Of a stretch of DNA of 64,000 nucleotides, positions 36,376 through 45,106 are shown in pieces. The stretch is from Polluticaenibacter yanchengensis (GTDB taxonomy: Bacteria; Bacteroidota; Bacteroidia; Chitinophagales; Chitinophagaceae), in contig JAQGEF010000012.1 in the NCBI GenBank assembly GCA_027854065.1, positions 83,987 through 147,986 on the forward strand, in the 5' to 3' direction. The position numbers were made by a program, and so were the translations under genes. Under the pieces are notes generated by a model. The model saw only the letters and a list, made by a program, of their open reading frames with translations, was not told the DNA's origin and did no database searches. Position 1 is the stretch's first letter, and every line of letters begins with the position of its first letter.

Positions 36376-36420
36376 ATGGCCGGTAATGATTGAAATGATG
36401 AACGCCCAAATAATAAAAAA

Positions 36421-37272
36421 CTAATTGACAAGGAGGTTATCTATGAGCCTGACGCCATCTATAAATGCTGCTATTAAAATAACTGTTTTTACCTCTTTAT
36501 TATAAATACTCACAGGTTCTAAACTTTTAGCATCTGCAATGGCAACATAATCAATTTTTGTGAACCCGTTTTTCAATAAGTGTTCCTCTGCTCCATTTTC
36601 CAGGTCTTGTATGGACATATTGTCCAGGTTGTCTTTTATCCAGGTTAGCCGGTTGTATATAGCTAAAGCATTTTGCCTGGCGGTACTGCTGAGTCTTTCA
36701 TTCCTGCTACTAAGTGCAAGTCCGCTGCTACTGCGCACAGTGGGGACCACGTGTAACTTTACCGGATGATCCTTGTAGTAATTTTCCAGCATGGATTGTA
36801 CCACCATGGACTGCTGGTAATCCTTTTGCCCCATAAACAGGTGATCCGGCTCTACTATTTTCAATAACTTATCCACAATTTGACAGACGCCGTTAAAGTG
36901 TCCCGGACGGAAAGTGCCTTCCAGTACTTTATCTATATTGCCTATATTAAATGTTACTTTTTCACCGAACCCGTCAGGATACATTTCATTGGCAGAAGGG
37001 CAAAACAGGACATCGCACTTAACAGAAGCCAGTTGTTCTATATCGGTGGATAGTGTGTTTGGGTATTTATTAAAATCTTCTATATCATTAAATTGTGTAG
37101 GATTTACAAAAACGCTCACCACTGTTAACAAATTATTTTTCATAGATTCTTTTACCAGGTGCAGGTGTCCCTGGTGTAAGGCGCCCATGGTTGGAACAAA
37201 TCCTATTTTCTGATGTCGGCGCTTATCGGATAAGTAAGATTTTAAGTCGGTAATTTTTTTAAAGATGACCAT
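36421..37272 (-). CDS. panC: Pantoate--beta-alanine ligase
   Basis: PanC joins pantoate and beta-alanine with ATP to make pantothenate, the precursor of CoA. The 283-residue protein has the nucleotide-binding PTMGALHQGHLHLV (residues 27-40), VSVFVNPTQFNDIEDFNKYP, the FMGQKDYQQ motif and the LALSSRNERLS signature. Length and motifs are complete. It is divergent from the glycogen-synthase-like gene over 110 bp. This panC/glgA-like/DUF4270 neighbourhood is common in Bacteroidota. No panB or panD is in the window. Confidence 0.96.
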   Translation of the reverse strand: MVIFKKITDLKSYLSDKRRHQKIGFVPTMGALHQGHLHLVKESMKNNLLTVVSVFVNPTQFNDIEDFNKYPNTLSTDIEQLASVKCDVLFCPSANEMYPDGFGEKVTFNIGNIDKVLEGTFRPGHFNGVCQIVDKLLKIVEPDHLFMGQKDYQQSMVVQSMLENYYKDHPVKLHVVPTVRSSSGLALSSRNERLSSTARQNALAIYNRLTWIKDNLDNMSIQDLENGAEEHLLKNGFTKIDYVAIADAKSLEPVSIYNKEVKTVILIAAFIDGVRLIDNLLVN

Positions 37273-37331
37273 TTATAAATGATTATTTTTTGGAATTTAT
37301 AGGAATATTTCGATTAAAAAATATAATTTAA

Positions 37332-37339
37332 TAACTTTG
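37332..37339 (+). promoter_or_regulatory. Promoter -7 box of the glycogen-synthase-like gene
   Basis: TAACTTTG is an exact TAnnTTTG match 43 bp upstream of the ATG at 37383. The expected TTG about 20 bp further up reads TTTCG, so the -33 element is weak. Confidence 0.5.
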
Positions 37340-37382
37340 CAAACATTTTGAAAGAATTTAAAACTCAAATTAGGCACGAATA

Positions 37383-38195
37383 ATGAGTACAAAGAAAAGA
37401 ATATTATTCATAGCAAGTGAAATGTCTCCCTATTTAGAGATGACAGAATTTTCTGAAACGGTAAACAAACTGGCTGTGTTATCGAATAATAGTGGTTTGG
37501 AGATCAGATGTATAATGCCAAGATTTGGTAGTATAAATGAAAGAAGACACCGGTTGCATGAAGTGGTAAGGTTAAGCGGGATTAATGTAACTGTTGATAA
37601 TGATGATTACCCATTACAAATAAAAGTAGCCAGTTTACCAAACGCCAGGTTACAGGTTTATTTTTTAGATAACGAAGAGTTATTTAAACGGAAGAATGTT
37701 TTTGCTGATGATGATGATGTATGGTTTGAAGATAATGATATAAGGACGATTTTCTTTTGTAAGGGTGCCCTGGAAACGGTTAAGAAATTCGGATGGCCTC
37801 CGGACATTATTCATTGCAGTGGTTGGATGACGGGTTTGATTCCAATGTATTTAAAAACAATTTATAAAAAGGAACCGGTTTTTGCACACAGTAAAATAAT
37901 TTACACATTAGGACCGAATACTTTTGAACATACCATCAGTGATAATTTCTTAAGTATTGCCAACATCAGCGAACAGCTTAAAGATAAGGATTTATCCGTG
38001 TATGAAGCTGGTACAGAAATGAGCATGCAAATAGGCGGTGCTACCTATGCGGATGCAATAACATTTGGTGATGAGCTTGTTGACGAATCGTTAAAAACAC
38101 AATTTGCCAAAGCAAAAGGTAAAAAAATAATAAAATATTCCGGCCACCCGGTAGATTTAACAGAGTATTTACAGCTATATACCGACCTTGCGTAA
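37383..38195 (+). CDS. Short glycogen/starch-synthase-like protein (N-terminal GT5 domain only)
   Basis: The 270-residue protein has only the N-terminal Rossmann domain of GT5 glycogen synthases: KRILFIASEMSPYLE, GLEIRCIMPRFGSINERRHR, FFCKGALETVKKFGWPPDII and HCSGWMTGLIPMYLKT. The C-terminal nucleotide-sugar domain is absent. The usual KxGGL substrate loop after SEMSP is replaced by EMTEFSETV. Annotation pipelines often call it glycogen synthase, but it probably cannot make glycogen by itself. It precedes the DUF4270 lipoprotein by 43 bp. This gene order is conserved across many Bacteroidota, which suggests a regulatory or envelope-related role. Confidence 0.82.
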   Translation: MSTKKRILFIASEMSPYLEMTEFSETVNKLAVLSNNSGLEIRCIMPRFGSINERRHRLHEVVRLSGINVTVDNDDYPLQIKVASLPNARLQVYFLDNEELFKRKNVFADDDDVWFEDNDIRTIFFCKGALETVKKFGWPPDIIHCSGWMTGLIPMYLKTIYKKEPVFAHSKIIYTLGPNTFEHTISDNFLSIANISEQLKDKDLSVYEAGTEMSMQIGGATYADAITFGDELVDESLKTQFAKAKGKKIIKYSGHPVDLTEYLQLYTDLA

Positions 38196-38238
38196 CGTTA
38201 ACAGACATAAATATATTTAAAAATCTAACTGATAGTTT

Positions 38239-39771
38239 GTGATTAAAAAAAGTTGGTCGGGGCCTGTTTTAAGTGCCTTTTTAGTGGTTTTATTATTTGC
38301 CTGTGCTAAAATTGACACTACCACCATTGGTACGGATTTAATACCGGAGGTTGATAATGTACATACATTTGATACGGTATTAACAGTATCTGCAAGTAAC
38401 TATATTGTAAAGGACTCCACAAGACTGGAATACAGGGACGCTCATGTTGTGGGTGGTATAGATAATGATCCTCAGTTTGGTACTACAAAATCCAGTATGT
38501 TTTTTGAGGTTAAGCCGTCTTCTTTTCCTGCGACACTTGTTTCAGATAGTGCTAAAGGTACCAATGCGGGGTTAGACTCTGCCGTTTTAATCCTGAACTT
38601 CCTGGGATATCATGGTGACAGTGCGCAACCTGTAAATTTCAAACTATACGAAACCAGTACAAATATATTAAGAGACAGTGCTGTGAGGCCTAGTTATGAT
38701 ATATATGGTAAAGCAGGTGATGGTGGCCAGCTAGCAGCATCTTCCAGGTTATTAGGTCAAAAAACAATGGCTGCCAATAGATTCAGAGATACTGTTTATA
38801 TAAAAAGGGGAACGAAAGATTCTGTTTACTCTACTGCTGTTAACCAGTTAAGAATCCCTTTGACGCCTGAGATAGCTAATTACTTCTTTAAGCAGGATAC
38901 GGTAATGTATAAGAATGACTCTGCTTTCAGGGAACATTTTAAAGGATTTGCATTGGTTCCTGAAGGGCCTACCAATACCATTTTTTACTTTAATGCGTAC
39001 GATGCAAAAATTGAATTCTTTTACAGGCAGCGTGCGGGTGGCGATAAAGTAGATACGACTTCTGCGTCGATGTTTACGTTCAACTATTCGAATTGTGGTC
39101 ATGCGATTGCCTTTAACAGGAATTATAGTGCTGCTTCAATGAATAATTTTATGGCGCAAACTCCTGGTGATGAAACACCGGAAGTATATATCCAGACAAC
39201 GCCTGGTACAGCTGCAGCTATTACATTGCACGGTTTATCTGATTTTGCTAAACAGAACAGGATCATTCACCGGGCAGATTTACAGGCTACAGAACTGGCG
39301 CCTGCATCTCCTTCGTACATTATGCCTCCTGTGGCTTTATACCTGGATATCCTTCAGGATAAAAGCAAAAATATTTACAAAGGGATTCCTTACGATCTAA
39401 GTCCTTTTGAGAAATACTATTGTTACCCTAGCAGTATTAATTTCGGTTATTATGGTGCGTTCCCGACTAAGTTTAAAAGTACCAGCACCGGCGATAGTTT
39501 ACATATCTACAAATTCAATATTACCAGGTATGTACAATCGGTGGTAACCAGGGGCGAAGACCAATATGAATTCAGGTTAAGTTCTCCGTTTTACTTCTTT
39601 TACGAAAATTGTGCTAATACTACTACCGCATACCCTACACAGGTATTTATGTACCAGTATAATAACTCTACATTAAACCCTATTGGCAGGGGCCGTGTAA
39701 GGCTAGCCGGTGGTAACCATCCGAACCAGGAATTAAAAATGAAAGTGAGGATTGTTTATTCCAAACTATAA
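38239..39771 (+). CDS. DUF4270 family lipoprotein
   Basis: The 510-residue protein begins at a GTG and has a lipoprotein signal (LVVLLFACAKIDTTTIGTDL). The start of the mature part, TTTIGTDLIPEVDNVHTFDT, and DAHVVGGIDNDPQFGTTKSS are typical of DUF4270. The rest is beta-strand-rich with ALYLDILQDKSKNIYKGIPY near the C-terminus. The function is unknown. It is anchored in the outer or inner membrane facing the periplasm. Association with the glycogen-synthase-like gene upstream is widespread. GTG is used because no in-frame ATG precedes the signal peptide. Confidence 0.85.
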   Translation: MIKKSWSGPVLSAFLVVLLFACAKIDTTTIGTDLIPEVDNVHTFDTVLTVSASNYIVKDSTRLEYRDAHVVGGIDNDPQFGTTKSSMFFEVKPSSFPATLVSDSAKGTNAGLDSAVLILNFLGYHGDSAQPVNFKLYETSTNILRDSAVRPSYDIYGKAGDGGQLAASSRLLGQKTMAANRFRDTVYIKRGTKDSVYSTAVNQLRIPLTPEIANYFFKQDTVMYKNDSAFREHFKGFALVPEGPTNTIFYFNAYDAKIEFFYRQRAGGDKVDTTSASMFTFNYSNCGHAIAFNRNYSAASMNNFMAQTPGDETPEVYIQTTPGTAAAITLHGLSDFAKQNRIIHRADLQATELAPASPSYIMPPVALYLDILQDKSKNIYKGIPYDLSPFEKYYCYPSSINFGYYGAFPTKFKSTSTGDSLHIYKFNITRYVQSVVTRGEDQYEFRLSSPFYFFYENCANTTTAYPTQVFMYQYNNSTLNPIGRGRVRLAGGNHPNQELKMKVRIVYSKL

Positions 39772-39821
39772 ATTCGTTATTTTTAGAAACCTATTTTTTT
39801 TCAATTAAAAATTAAAATATA

Positions 39822-41078
39822 ATGCCTTATTTATTTACTTCTGAAAGTGTAAGTGAAGGACATCCAGATAAAATAGCTGACCAGATTTCAGATGCGTTAA
39901 TTGATAACTTTTTGGCTTTCGATTCTGAAAGCAAGGTTGCATGTGAAACTTTAGTAACAACAGGACAGGTAATATTAGCCGGAGAAGTAAAATCAAAAGC
40001 GTATTTAGATGTTCAGACCATCGCGAGAGATGTGATCAAGAAAATTGGTTATACCAAAAGCGAATACATGTTTGAAGCAAATAGCTGTGGTGTTTTAAGT
40101 GCTATTCACGAACAAAGTGCAGATATTAACCAGGGTGTGGACAGAGCTAAGAAAGAAGAGCAAGGTGCCGGTGACCAGGGTATGATGTTTGGCTATGCGA
40201 CTAACGAAACTGAAAACTACATGCCGTTGGCATTGGACCTGTCGCACAAGATCCTGATAGAATTGGCAGATTTGCGCAGGGAAAATAAACAAATTAAATA
40301 CTTACGCCCGGATGCTAAAAGCCAGGTGACCCTGGAATATAACGATGCTAACGAACCTGTAAGAATTGATGCGATTGTTATAAGTACTCAGCATGATGAT
40401 TTCGGTTCTGAAGAAAAAATGTTGGCCAAAATTAAGGCTGATATGATCAAAATCCTGATTCCTCGTGTAAAAGCAAAATATCCTAAGTACGCTCATTTAT
40501 TCAATAATAAGATCAAGTATCACATTAACCCTACGGGTAAGTTCGTGATTGGTGGTCCTCACGGTGATACCGGTTTAACGGGCCGTAAAATTATTGTTGA
40601 TACCTACGGTGGTAAAGGTGCACACGGTGGTGGCGCATTCAGCGGTAAAGATCCTAGTAAAGTGGACAGAAGTGCTGCTTACGCTACGCGTCATATTGCT
40701 AAAAACCTGGTAGCTGCCGGTATTGCGAAAGAAGTATTGGTACAGGTTTCATACGCTATTGGTGTGGCTGAGCCTACGAGTATTAACGTTAATACATTTG
40801 GCACCTCTAAAGTGCCTTATACTGATGGTGAAATTGGCGATATTGTAAAAGGTATCTTTGATATGCGTCCTTACTTTATTGAGGAGCGTTTAAAACTTAG
40901 AAACCCGATCTACAGTGAAACTGCTGCTTATGGTCATATGGGCCGTAAACCTCAAACGGTTACTAAAATCTTCAGCAAACCTGATGGTTCTGAATTAAAA
41001 CTGAAAGTGGAATTATTTACATGGGAAAAATTAGACTATGTAAAACAAGTTAAAGAAGCTTTCGGAAAAAAGAAATAA
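39822..41078 (+). CDS. metK: S-adenosylmethionine synthase
   Basis: MetK makes S-adenosylmethionine from ATP and methionine. The 418-residue protein has all three family signatures: [18 protein letters not shown] near the N-terminus, [16 protein letters not shown], and [20 protein letters not shown] with [19 protein letters not shown]. Length and order are those of bacterial enzymes. It is 50 bp downstream of the DUF4270 gene and ends in a strong terminator. I found no SAM riboswitch in the short leader. Confidence 0.98.
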   Translation: MPYLFTSESVSEGHPDKIADQISDALIDNFLAFDSESKVACETLVTTGQVILAGEVKSKAYLDVQTIARDVIKKIGYTKSEYMFEANSCGVLSAIHEQSADINQGVDRAKKEEQGAGDQGMMFGYATNETENYMPLALDLSHKILIELADLRRENKQIKYLRPDAKSQVTLEYNDANEPVRIDAIVISTQHDDFGSEEKMLAKIKADMIKILIPRVKAKYPKYAHLFNNKIKYHINPTGKFVIGGPHGDTGLTGRKIIVDTYGGKGAHGGGAFSGKDPSKVDRSAAYATRHIAKNLVAAGIAKEVLVQVSYAIGVAEPTSINVNTFGTSKVPYTDGEIGDIVKGIFDMRPYFIEERLKLRNPIYSETAAYGHMGRKPQTVTKIFSKPDGSELKLKVELFTWEKLDYVKQVKEAFGKKK

Positions 41079-41099
41079 TCTTCTGATTTAATATACATA

Positions 41100-41137
41100 A
41101 CACCGTTACTAATATTTTCAGTAACGGTGTTTTTTTA
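41100..41137 (+). terminator. Rho-independent terminator after metK
   Basis: An 11-bp perfect stem, ACACCGTTACT with AGTAACGGTGT, is followed by seven Ts, 22 bp after the stop. Confidence 0.92.
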
Positions 41138-41215
41138 TTGATTGAGTCATCAATTGTGCTACTATTAAGCATCGTTGTGTCACTCACTTGTACGTTATTG
41201 CTACTATTTGTTTCA
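41138..41215 (+). repeat. Dispersed ~60-bp element, copy D
   Basis: TTGATTGAGTCATC, GTGCTACTATTAAGCATC, then GTTGTGTCACTCACTTGTAC and a second GCTACTATTTG are visible. It begins at the last T of the metK terminator, as copy A does after the pdhB terminator. Confidence 0.7.
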
Positions 41216-41232
41216 TGCTGAGTTAATTTTTT

Positions 41233-41532
41233 CCCGCTGATTAACGCAGAAAAATACAACCGCAGATTAACGCTGATTTTTAGAACTGTAAGAATTCAGA
41301 ACCTACATATCTGCGAAAATCTGCGGAAAATGTTTTTTTATCCCGCTGATTGACGCAGAAGAAATACAACCGCAGATTAACGCTGATTTTTAGAACTGCC
41401 AGAATTAAGAACCTGCATATCTGCGAAAATCTGCGGAAAATGTATTTTATCTTCCCGCTGATTGACGCAGAAGAATACGACCGCAGATTAACGCTGATTT
41501 TTCACTTCTATTTGCGAAAATCTGCGGGGAAT
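41233..41532 (+). repeat. Left array: three ~110-bp direct repeats beside the GxxExxY gene
   Basis: Units begin CCCGCTGATT at 41233, 41342 and 41454 (spacing 109 and 112 bp). Each reads GACGCAGAA..AATACAACC, then GCAGATTAACGCTGATTTTT, AGAACTG, and ends CATATCTGCGAAAATCTGCG. Within a unit CCGCAGATT and AATCTGCGG are inverted, so each unit can form a ~65-bp hairpin. The third unit is shortened. Confidence 0.85.
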
Positions 41533-41612
41533 TGTATCGGCTATTATCCAAGATATTTTTTTTTATTTCAAATAGGATTATTTAAGTAAATTGTATTACA
41601 AATTTATATGCT

Positions 41613-41990
41613 ATGACTGAAAATGACTTATCATATGAGATTCGTGGCTGCATATTCGATGTATACAATAACCTTGGTCCAGGCTTACTTGAATCTGCTT
41701 ATGAAGCAGCTTTGACGTTTGAATTGAATAGAAAAGGATTCAACTGCCTCACTCAAATTGGCTTACCAATGGAATATGAAACCGTACGCTTAGACATTGG
41801 TTATCGACTGGATATTCTGGTTGAAAACAAAGTCATAATTGAAGTAAAATCTGTTGAATCTATACAGGATGTACATCATAAACAAATTATTACATACCTC
41901 AAATTATCCGGTTTAAAACTTGGCTTATTAGTGAATTTTAATTGCGATAATATATCACAGTCCATTTTCATAAAAGTAAATGGCCTTTAA
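41613..41990 (+). CDS. GxxExxY family protein (PD-(D/E)XK nuclease-like fold)
   Basis: The 125-residue protein has the naming motif G24-L-L-E27-S-A-Y30 in NLGPGLLESAYEAAL. A PD-(D/E)XK-like core follows: YRLDILVENK (Asp67) and VIIEVKSV (Glu77, Lys79), then HKQIITYLKLSG. This family (PDDEXK_3 type) is widespread, multi-copy in some genomes and of unknown function. It stands alone between two arrays of ~110-bp repeats, with a 1.3-kb block free of other genes. The active-site residues are intact, so it is probably not a relic. Nuclease activity is inferred from the fold only. Confidence 0.88.
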   Translation: MTENDLSYEIRGCIFDVYNNLGPGLLESAYEAALTFELNRKGFNCLTQIGLPMEYETVRLDIGYRLDILVENKVIIEVKSVESIQDVHHKQIITYLKLSGLKLGLLVNFNCDNISQSIFIKVNGL

Positions 41991-42029
41991 GAAAGCTAGC
42001 TACCAGCATTAATCTGCAATTTTTTATTT

Positions 42030-42310
42030 CCCACTGATTATCGCAGAAGAAATACAACCGCTGATCAACGCTGATTTTTAGAACTGCTAGAATTCTAAAC
42101 CTACATATCTGCGAAAATCTGCGGAAAATGTTTTTTTATCCCGCTGATTGACGCAGAGGAAATACAACCGCTGATTAACGCTGATTTTTAGAACTGCCAT
42201 AATTCAGAAAATGCATATTTGCGAAAATCTGCGGAAAATGTTTTTTTATTTCCCGCTGATTGACGCAGAAAAATACAACCGCTGGCTGATTAACGCTGAT
42301 TTTTATATTT
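42030..42310 (+). repeat. Right array: three ~110-bp direct repeats beside the GxxExxY gene
   Basis: Units begin CCCACTGATT at 42030, then CCCGCTGATT at 42140 and 42252 (spacing 110 and 112 bp), in the same orientation as the left array and with the same CATATCTGCGAAAATCTGCG ends. They are slightly diverged: CCGCTGATT replaces CCGCAGATT, weakening the hairpin. The third unit is truncated before the next promoter. Confidence 0.85.
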
Positions 42311-42360
42311 TCGATAATTAAGCACCACTATATACACAGGAAATTGTATTCCGATTTAGC

Positions 42361-42368
42361 TACATTTG
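42361..42368 (+). promoter_or_regulatory. Promoter -7 box of the amidohydrolase gene
   Basis: TACATTTG is an exact -7 match ending 4 bp before the ATG at 42373, so transcription would start at or next to the start codon. A TTG at 42344 is closer than the usual spacing. Confidence 0.5.
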
Positions 42369-42372
42369 CAAC

Positions 42373-43557
42373 ATGCAACAGGAATTCCTTTTATCGGCGG
42401 ATTATATTTTTAATGGTACAGAATTATTAGCAGATCATTGTTTAACAGTAAATGAGAATGGTACCATTTTAAAGCTGGAACCTTTAACTGCTGCGCATAA
42501 GGATATCCGGTTTTATAACGGCATTATTACTCCCGGGTTTGTTAACGCGCATTGTCATATAGAATTGAGCCATATGCAGCACACTGTTTCTAAACTGACC
42601 GGTATGGTTGGTTTTGTGAAGCAGGTAATGATGAGTAAAGGAAAAAATTTTGACAATAAAGAAACGCTGATAGAAATGGCTGTTACCAGAATGTACAATA
42701 ATGGTATCAATGCGGTCGGGGATATTTGTAACACTACGGATGCATTAAGTGCTAAATTACAGCATCCTAAAATGTATTTTCAAAATTACATTGAATGCAT
42801 TGGTCTGAACCCTGAAAGGGCTAACGGAAGTTTTGAATATGGAAAAACAATTGCTTCTGAATACGGCAAATATTTTGCACCAAAGCAGGTGAACCTGGTA
42901 CCTCATGCGCCTTATACGGTATCGCCACAGTTAGCGACGTATTTGAACACGACACAGCCTAATTCCAGTACGATTCATAATGAGGAAAGCCTGGCTGAAA
43001 TGGATTTTATAGAATCAAAATCGGGAGAAATTATTGAACTGTACCAATTTCTGAATGCACCGTTAGATTTTTTCGCGCCATTTCATACGACGCCTTTGCA
43101 GCATAATTTACAGACTTTATTGCCGCCAAGCGGTAAGGTTCTTTTGGTACATAACTGCCATTTTAACGAATCTGATGTGGCGTTCCTTGAGAAATACCGG
43201 TCTTTGCAGGACATCTATTTTTGTGTATGTCCGAATGCGAATTTGTATATAGGCAACCCCCTACCGGATATCCACCTTTTGCTGGAAACAGGTAAACCGG
43301 TTTGTATTGGTACAGATGGTTTGTCCAGCAATGATGAACTGGATATTTTATCGGAAATAAAGGTACTGGCGGCAGCGTATCCGGCTATAACGACTGTAGA
43401 ATGGCTGACAATGGCAACAAGTAACGGAGCAGCGGCCATTGACATGGAAGATAAAGTGGGTTATTTTACAGAAAACACTCAACCGGGTGTGTTATTATTG
43501 GAAAATATAACGGAACAGTCCTTTGCTGAAAACACCAGTTGCAGGCGGCTATTTTAA
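42373..43557 (+). CDS. Metal-dependent amidohydrolase (chlorohydrolase/deaminase type)
   Basis: The 394-residue TIM-barrel hydrolase has the metal-binding HxH in GFVNAHCHIELSHM, a barrel His in LVPHAPYTV, STIHNEES, and Asp in CIGTDGLSSNDELDIL. N- and C-terminal strands form the composite sandwich domain of this superfamily. Relatives deaminate cytosine, guanine, S-adenosylhomocysteine, aminofutalosine or related compounds, and the substrate cannot be chosen from sequence here. It stands alone, just after the repeat array and convergent with the CYTH gene. Confidence 0.85.
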   Translation: MQQEFLLSADYIFNGTELLADHCLTVNENGTILKLEPLTAAHKDIRFYNGIITPGFVNAHCHIELSHMQHTVSKLTGMVGFVKQVMMSKGKNFDNKETLIEMAVTRMYNNGINAVGDICNTTDALSAKLQHPKMYFQNYIECIGLNPERANGSFEYGKTIASEYGKYFAPKQVNLVPHAPYTVSPQLATYLNTTQPNSSTIHNEESLAEMDFIESKSGEIIELYQFLNAPLDFFAPFHTTPLQHNLQTLLPPSGKVLLVHNCHFNESDVAFLEKYRSLQDIYFCVCPNANLYIGNPLPDIHLLLETGKPVCIGTDGLSSNDELDILSEIKVLAAAYPAITTVEWLTMATSNGAAAIDMEDKVGYFTENTQPGVLLLENITEQSFAENTSCRRLF

Positions 43558-43628
43558 AATTAGCATTTAATAATCCTGTGAGTACTTCTATTAGGTATAA
43601 TTAATCTGTTACAGATATACGCAGCGGC

Positions 43629-44096
43629 TTACCAGTTCGTAAACGGATTTGATGACAATTTTGAGTTTGAGTACCTGAAATCATCTGATACTTCATCAGT
43701 GACCCAATCCGGCTTTTGAAAAGCCTCATCGATGGCATCAAGTTCTATTTCTGCAACGATCAACCCGTTATTCTTACCTAGAAAGACATCTACTTCCCAT
43801 AGCTTGCCTGCGTATATAATTTTGTACCGGAACTTTTCTAATTCTCTTTGCGCCAGGTTATCTAATAGCTCTATTCCTTCCTGTTTGGGTATCTGGTATT
43901 CATACTCTAACCTTTCAATGGTACTGCTTTTGCCCTTGATGGTTATAAATGCTTTATCTGGTGTTACTCTTACTCTAAAGGTTGTATTGCTGTCTGAGGT
44001 CAGGTAACCCTGGCGATAATGTTCGGGCTCTGGTTTTTCTATGCTTTCCCAAATTGAGTGGTCCACTAAAAACTTACGTTCTATTTCTACGGGCAT
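43629..44096 (-). CDS. CYTH domain protein
   Basis: The 155-residue protein starts MPVEIERKFLVD, the ExExK signature of CYTH/triphosphate tunnel enzymes. FRVRVTPDKAFITIKGK, EYEYQIPKQEG and WEVDVFLGKNNGLIVAEIEL follow, giving the charged tunnel strands. Short bacterial CYTH proteins hydrolyse inorganic triphosphate or related triphosphates. The open frame extends 75 codons further upstream into the REP-like repeat R5; that part has no family likeness, and the ATG at 44096 lies below a TATATTTG promoter box. Confidence 0.9.
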   Translation of the reverse strand: MPVEIERKFLVDHSIWESIEKPEPEHYRQGYLTSDSNTTFRVRVTPDKAFITIKGKSSTIERLEYEYQIPKQEGIELLDNLAQRELEKFRYKIIYAGKLWEVDVFLGKNNGLIVAEIELDAIDEAFQKPDWVTDEVSDDFRYSNSKLSSNPFTNW

Positions 44097-44127
44097 ATAT
44101 AAAATGGTTGATGGTAATCTGAGTGTA

Positions 44128-44135
44128 CAAATATA
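44128..44135 (-). promoter_or_regulatory. Promoter -7 box of the CYTH gene
   Basis: The minus strand reads TATATTTG, an exact TAnnTTTG match, 32 bp upstream of the ATG at 44096. Confidence 0.5.
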
Positions 44136-44173
44136 TTGTTTATTGGCCAGTAATACTGCTGCTGACCGGGTGA

Positions 44174-44270
44174 GGGATAGCAGTAAGTACCCCCGCAGGC
44201 GGTATAACGGATATTGAATTGCGTAGCTATGAAGATTGAATTGCCGCCGGCGGTGTACTGCGTATAGCCC
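44174..44270. repeat. REP-like hairpin R5
   Basis: It is the same type as R3: GGGATAGCAGTAAGTACCCC, GCAGGCGGTAT, TTGCCGCCGGCGG and GTACTGCGTATAGCCC. A further inverted pair (GTTGTGCC...GGCACAAC) extends to 44321. It accounts for most of the 300-bp gap between CYTH and lolA. Confidence 0.78.
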
Positions 44271-44394
44271 GGCCCCGTTGTGCCCGCGAACACGAACCTG
44301 CTGATGCCAGCAGCGGCACAACCGGGGACACCCCCAAAATAAAAACGGTTATGATATTTACCATAACCGTTCTTGTATGAATGAGGTATTTAGC

Positions 44395-45036
44395 TTAGTC
44401 TAAATCTACTACTTCTACTCCTGGAAATTCTGCTTTATTAAAGATAAAATCTTTGTCTGCTAAAGCCGGGTTCTGAACTAAACCGCTTACAATGTAATCG
44501 AATATATTGCCTGATTTTTCGTAAATTTTTGCACCGCTGATGAGATTGGTGGTATTGTCTATATACAATAATACTTTAAAAAAGTTCTTGTTCTTGTTTG
44601 TTGGTGTTAATTCAATTTCAGAAACTGCTTTACCGCCTACTTTTGTGTCCGCATTTTTCTTGTAGATAAAATCTTTATCGTAAAAGTTTGTGAACAATTT
44701 TTGTGGTGTAAAGGCGTCACTTGTAGGATCTACTTTTGAAACGGTTACTTCGTTGGCATCGTTGGTGTAGTACCAATTGGTTTTACCGTCATTGATAATG
44801 ACATCCTTGCCCTGATTGATCCTGAATTTGGTGCCTTTTACCTGTAATAAACCGGATTTCGCTCCTAATGATTTACCGGCACTGTTACTCAATTTTAAGG
44901 TAAAATTTGCTTTAACTGCTGTAAGTGTTTTAAACTTAGCGCTTACTTTGTCTAATACTACTTTGGCTTTTGGGTCTTTCTGGGCCATTCCGGAAATGGC
45001 GAATAATGATAATAATACTGAGAATAAATATTTCAT
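44395..45036 (-). CDS. LolA-like outer-membrane lipoprotein carrier
   Basis: The 213-residue protein has a signal peptide (MKYLFSVLLSLFAISGMAQ) and the LolA/LppX half-barrel pattern: KFKTLTAVKANFTLKLSN, GLLQVKGTKFRI, GKTNWYYTNDANEV and VLLYIDNTTNLISGAKIYEK. Such proteins ferry lipoproteins across the periplasm. In Bacteroidota they are divergent and lack obvious partners, so other hydrophobic cargo is possible. It is 70 bp from the nitroreductase gene on the same strand. Confidence 0.85.
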   Translation of the reverse strand: MKYLFSVLLSLFAISGMAQKDPKAKVVLDKVSAKFKTLTAVKANFTLKLSNSAGKSLGAKSGLLQVKGTKFRINQGKDVIINDGKTNWYYTNDANEVTVSKVDPTSDAFTPQKLFTNFYDKDFIYKKNADTKVGGKAVSEIELTPTNKNKNFFKVLLYIDNTTNLISGAKIYEKSGNIFDYIVSGLVQNPALADKDFIFNKAEFPGVEVVDLD

Positions 45037-45106
45037 CCGAAATTTTTTTATTAATTATATAAGCTTCGACAGCTATTGTGCCGCTTAGTTTAATTACAAT
45101 GTAAAA

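Noticed and set aside
37383-38195. Functional glycogen synthase
   Set aside because: The C-terminal catalytic half and the KxGGL loop are missing.
41233-42310. CRISPR array
   Set aside because: The repeats are ~110 bp, directly adjacent with no unique spacers, and surround a non-cas gene.
44097-44321. N-terminal 75-residue extension of the CYTH protein
   Set aside because: It is translated from the REP-like repeat R5 and the promoter region. The ExExK motif sits right after the ATG at 44096.
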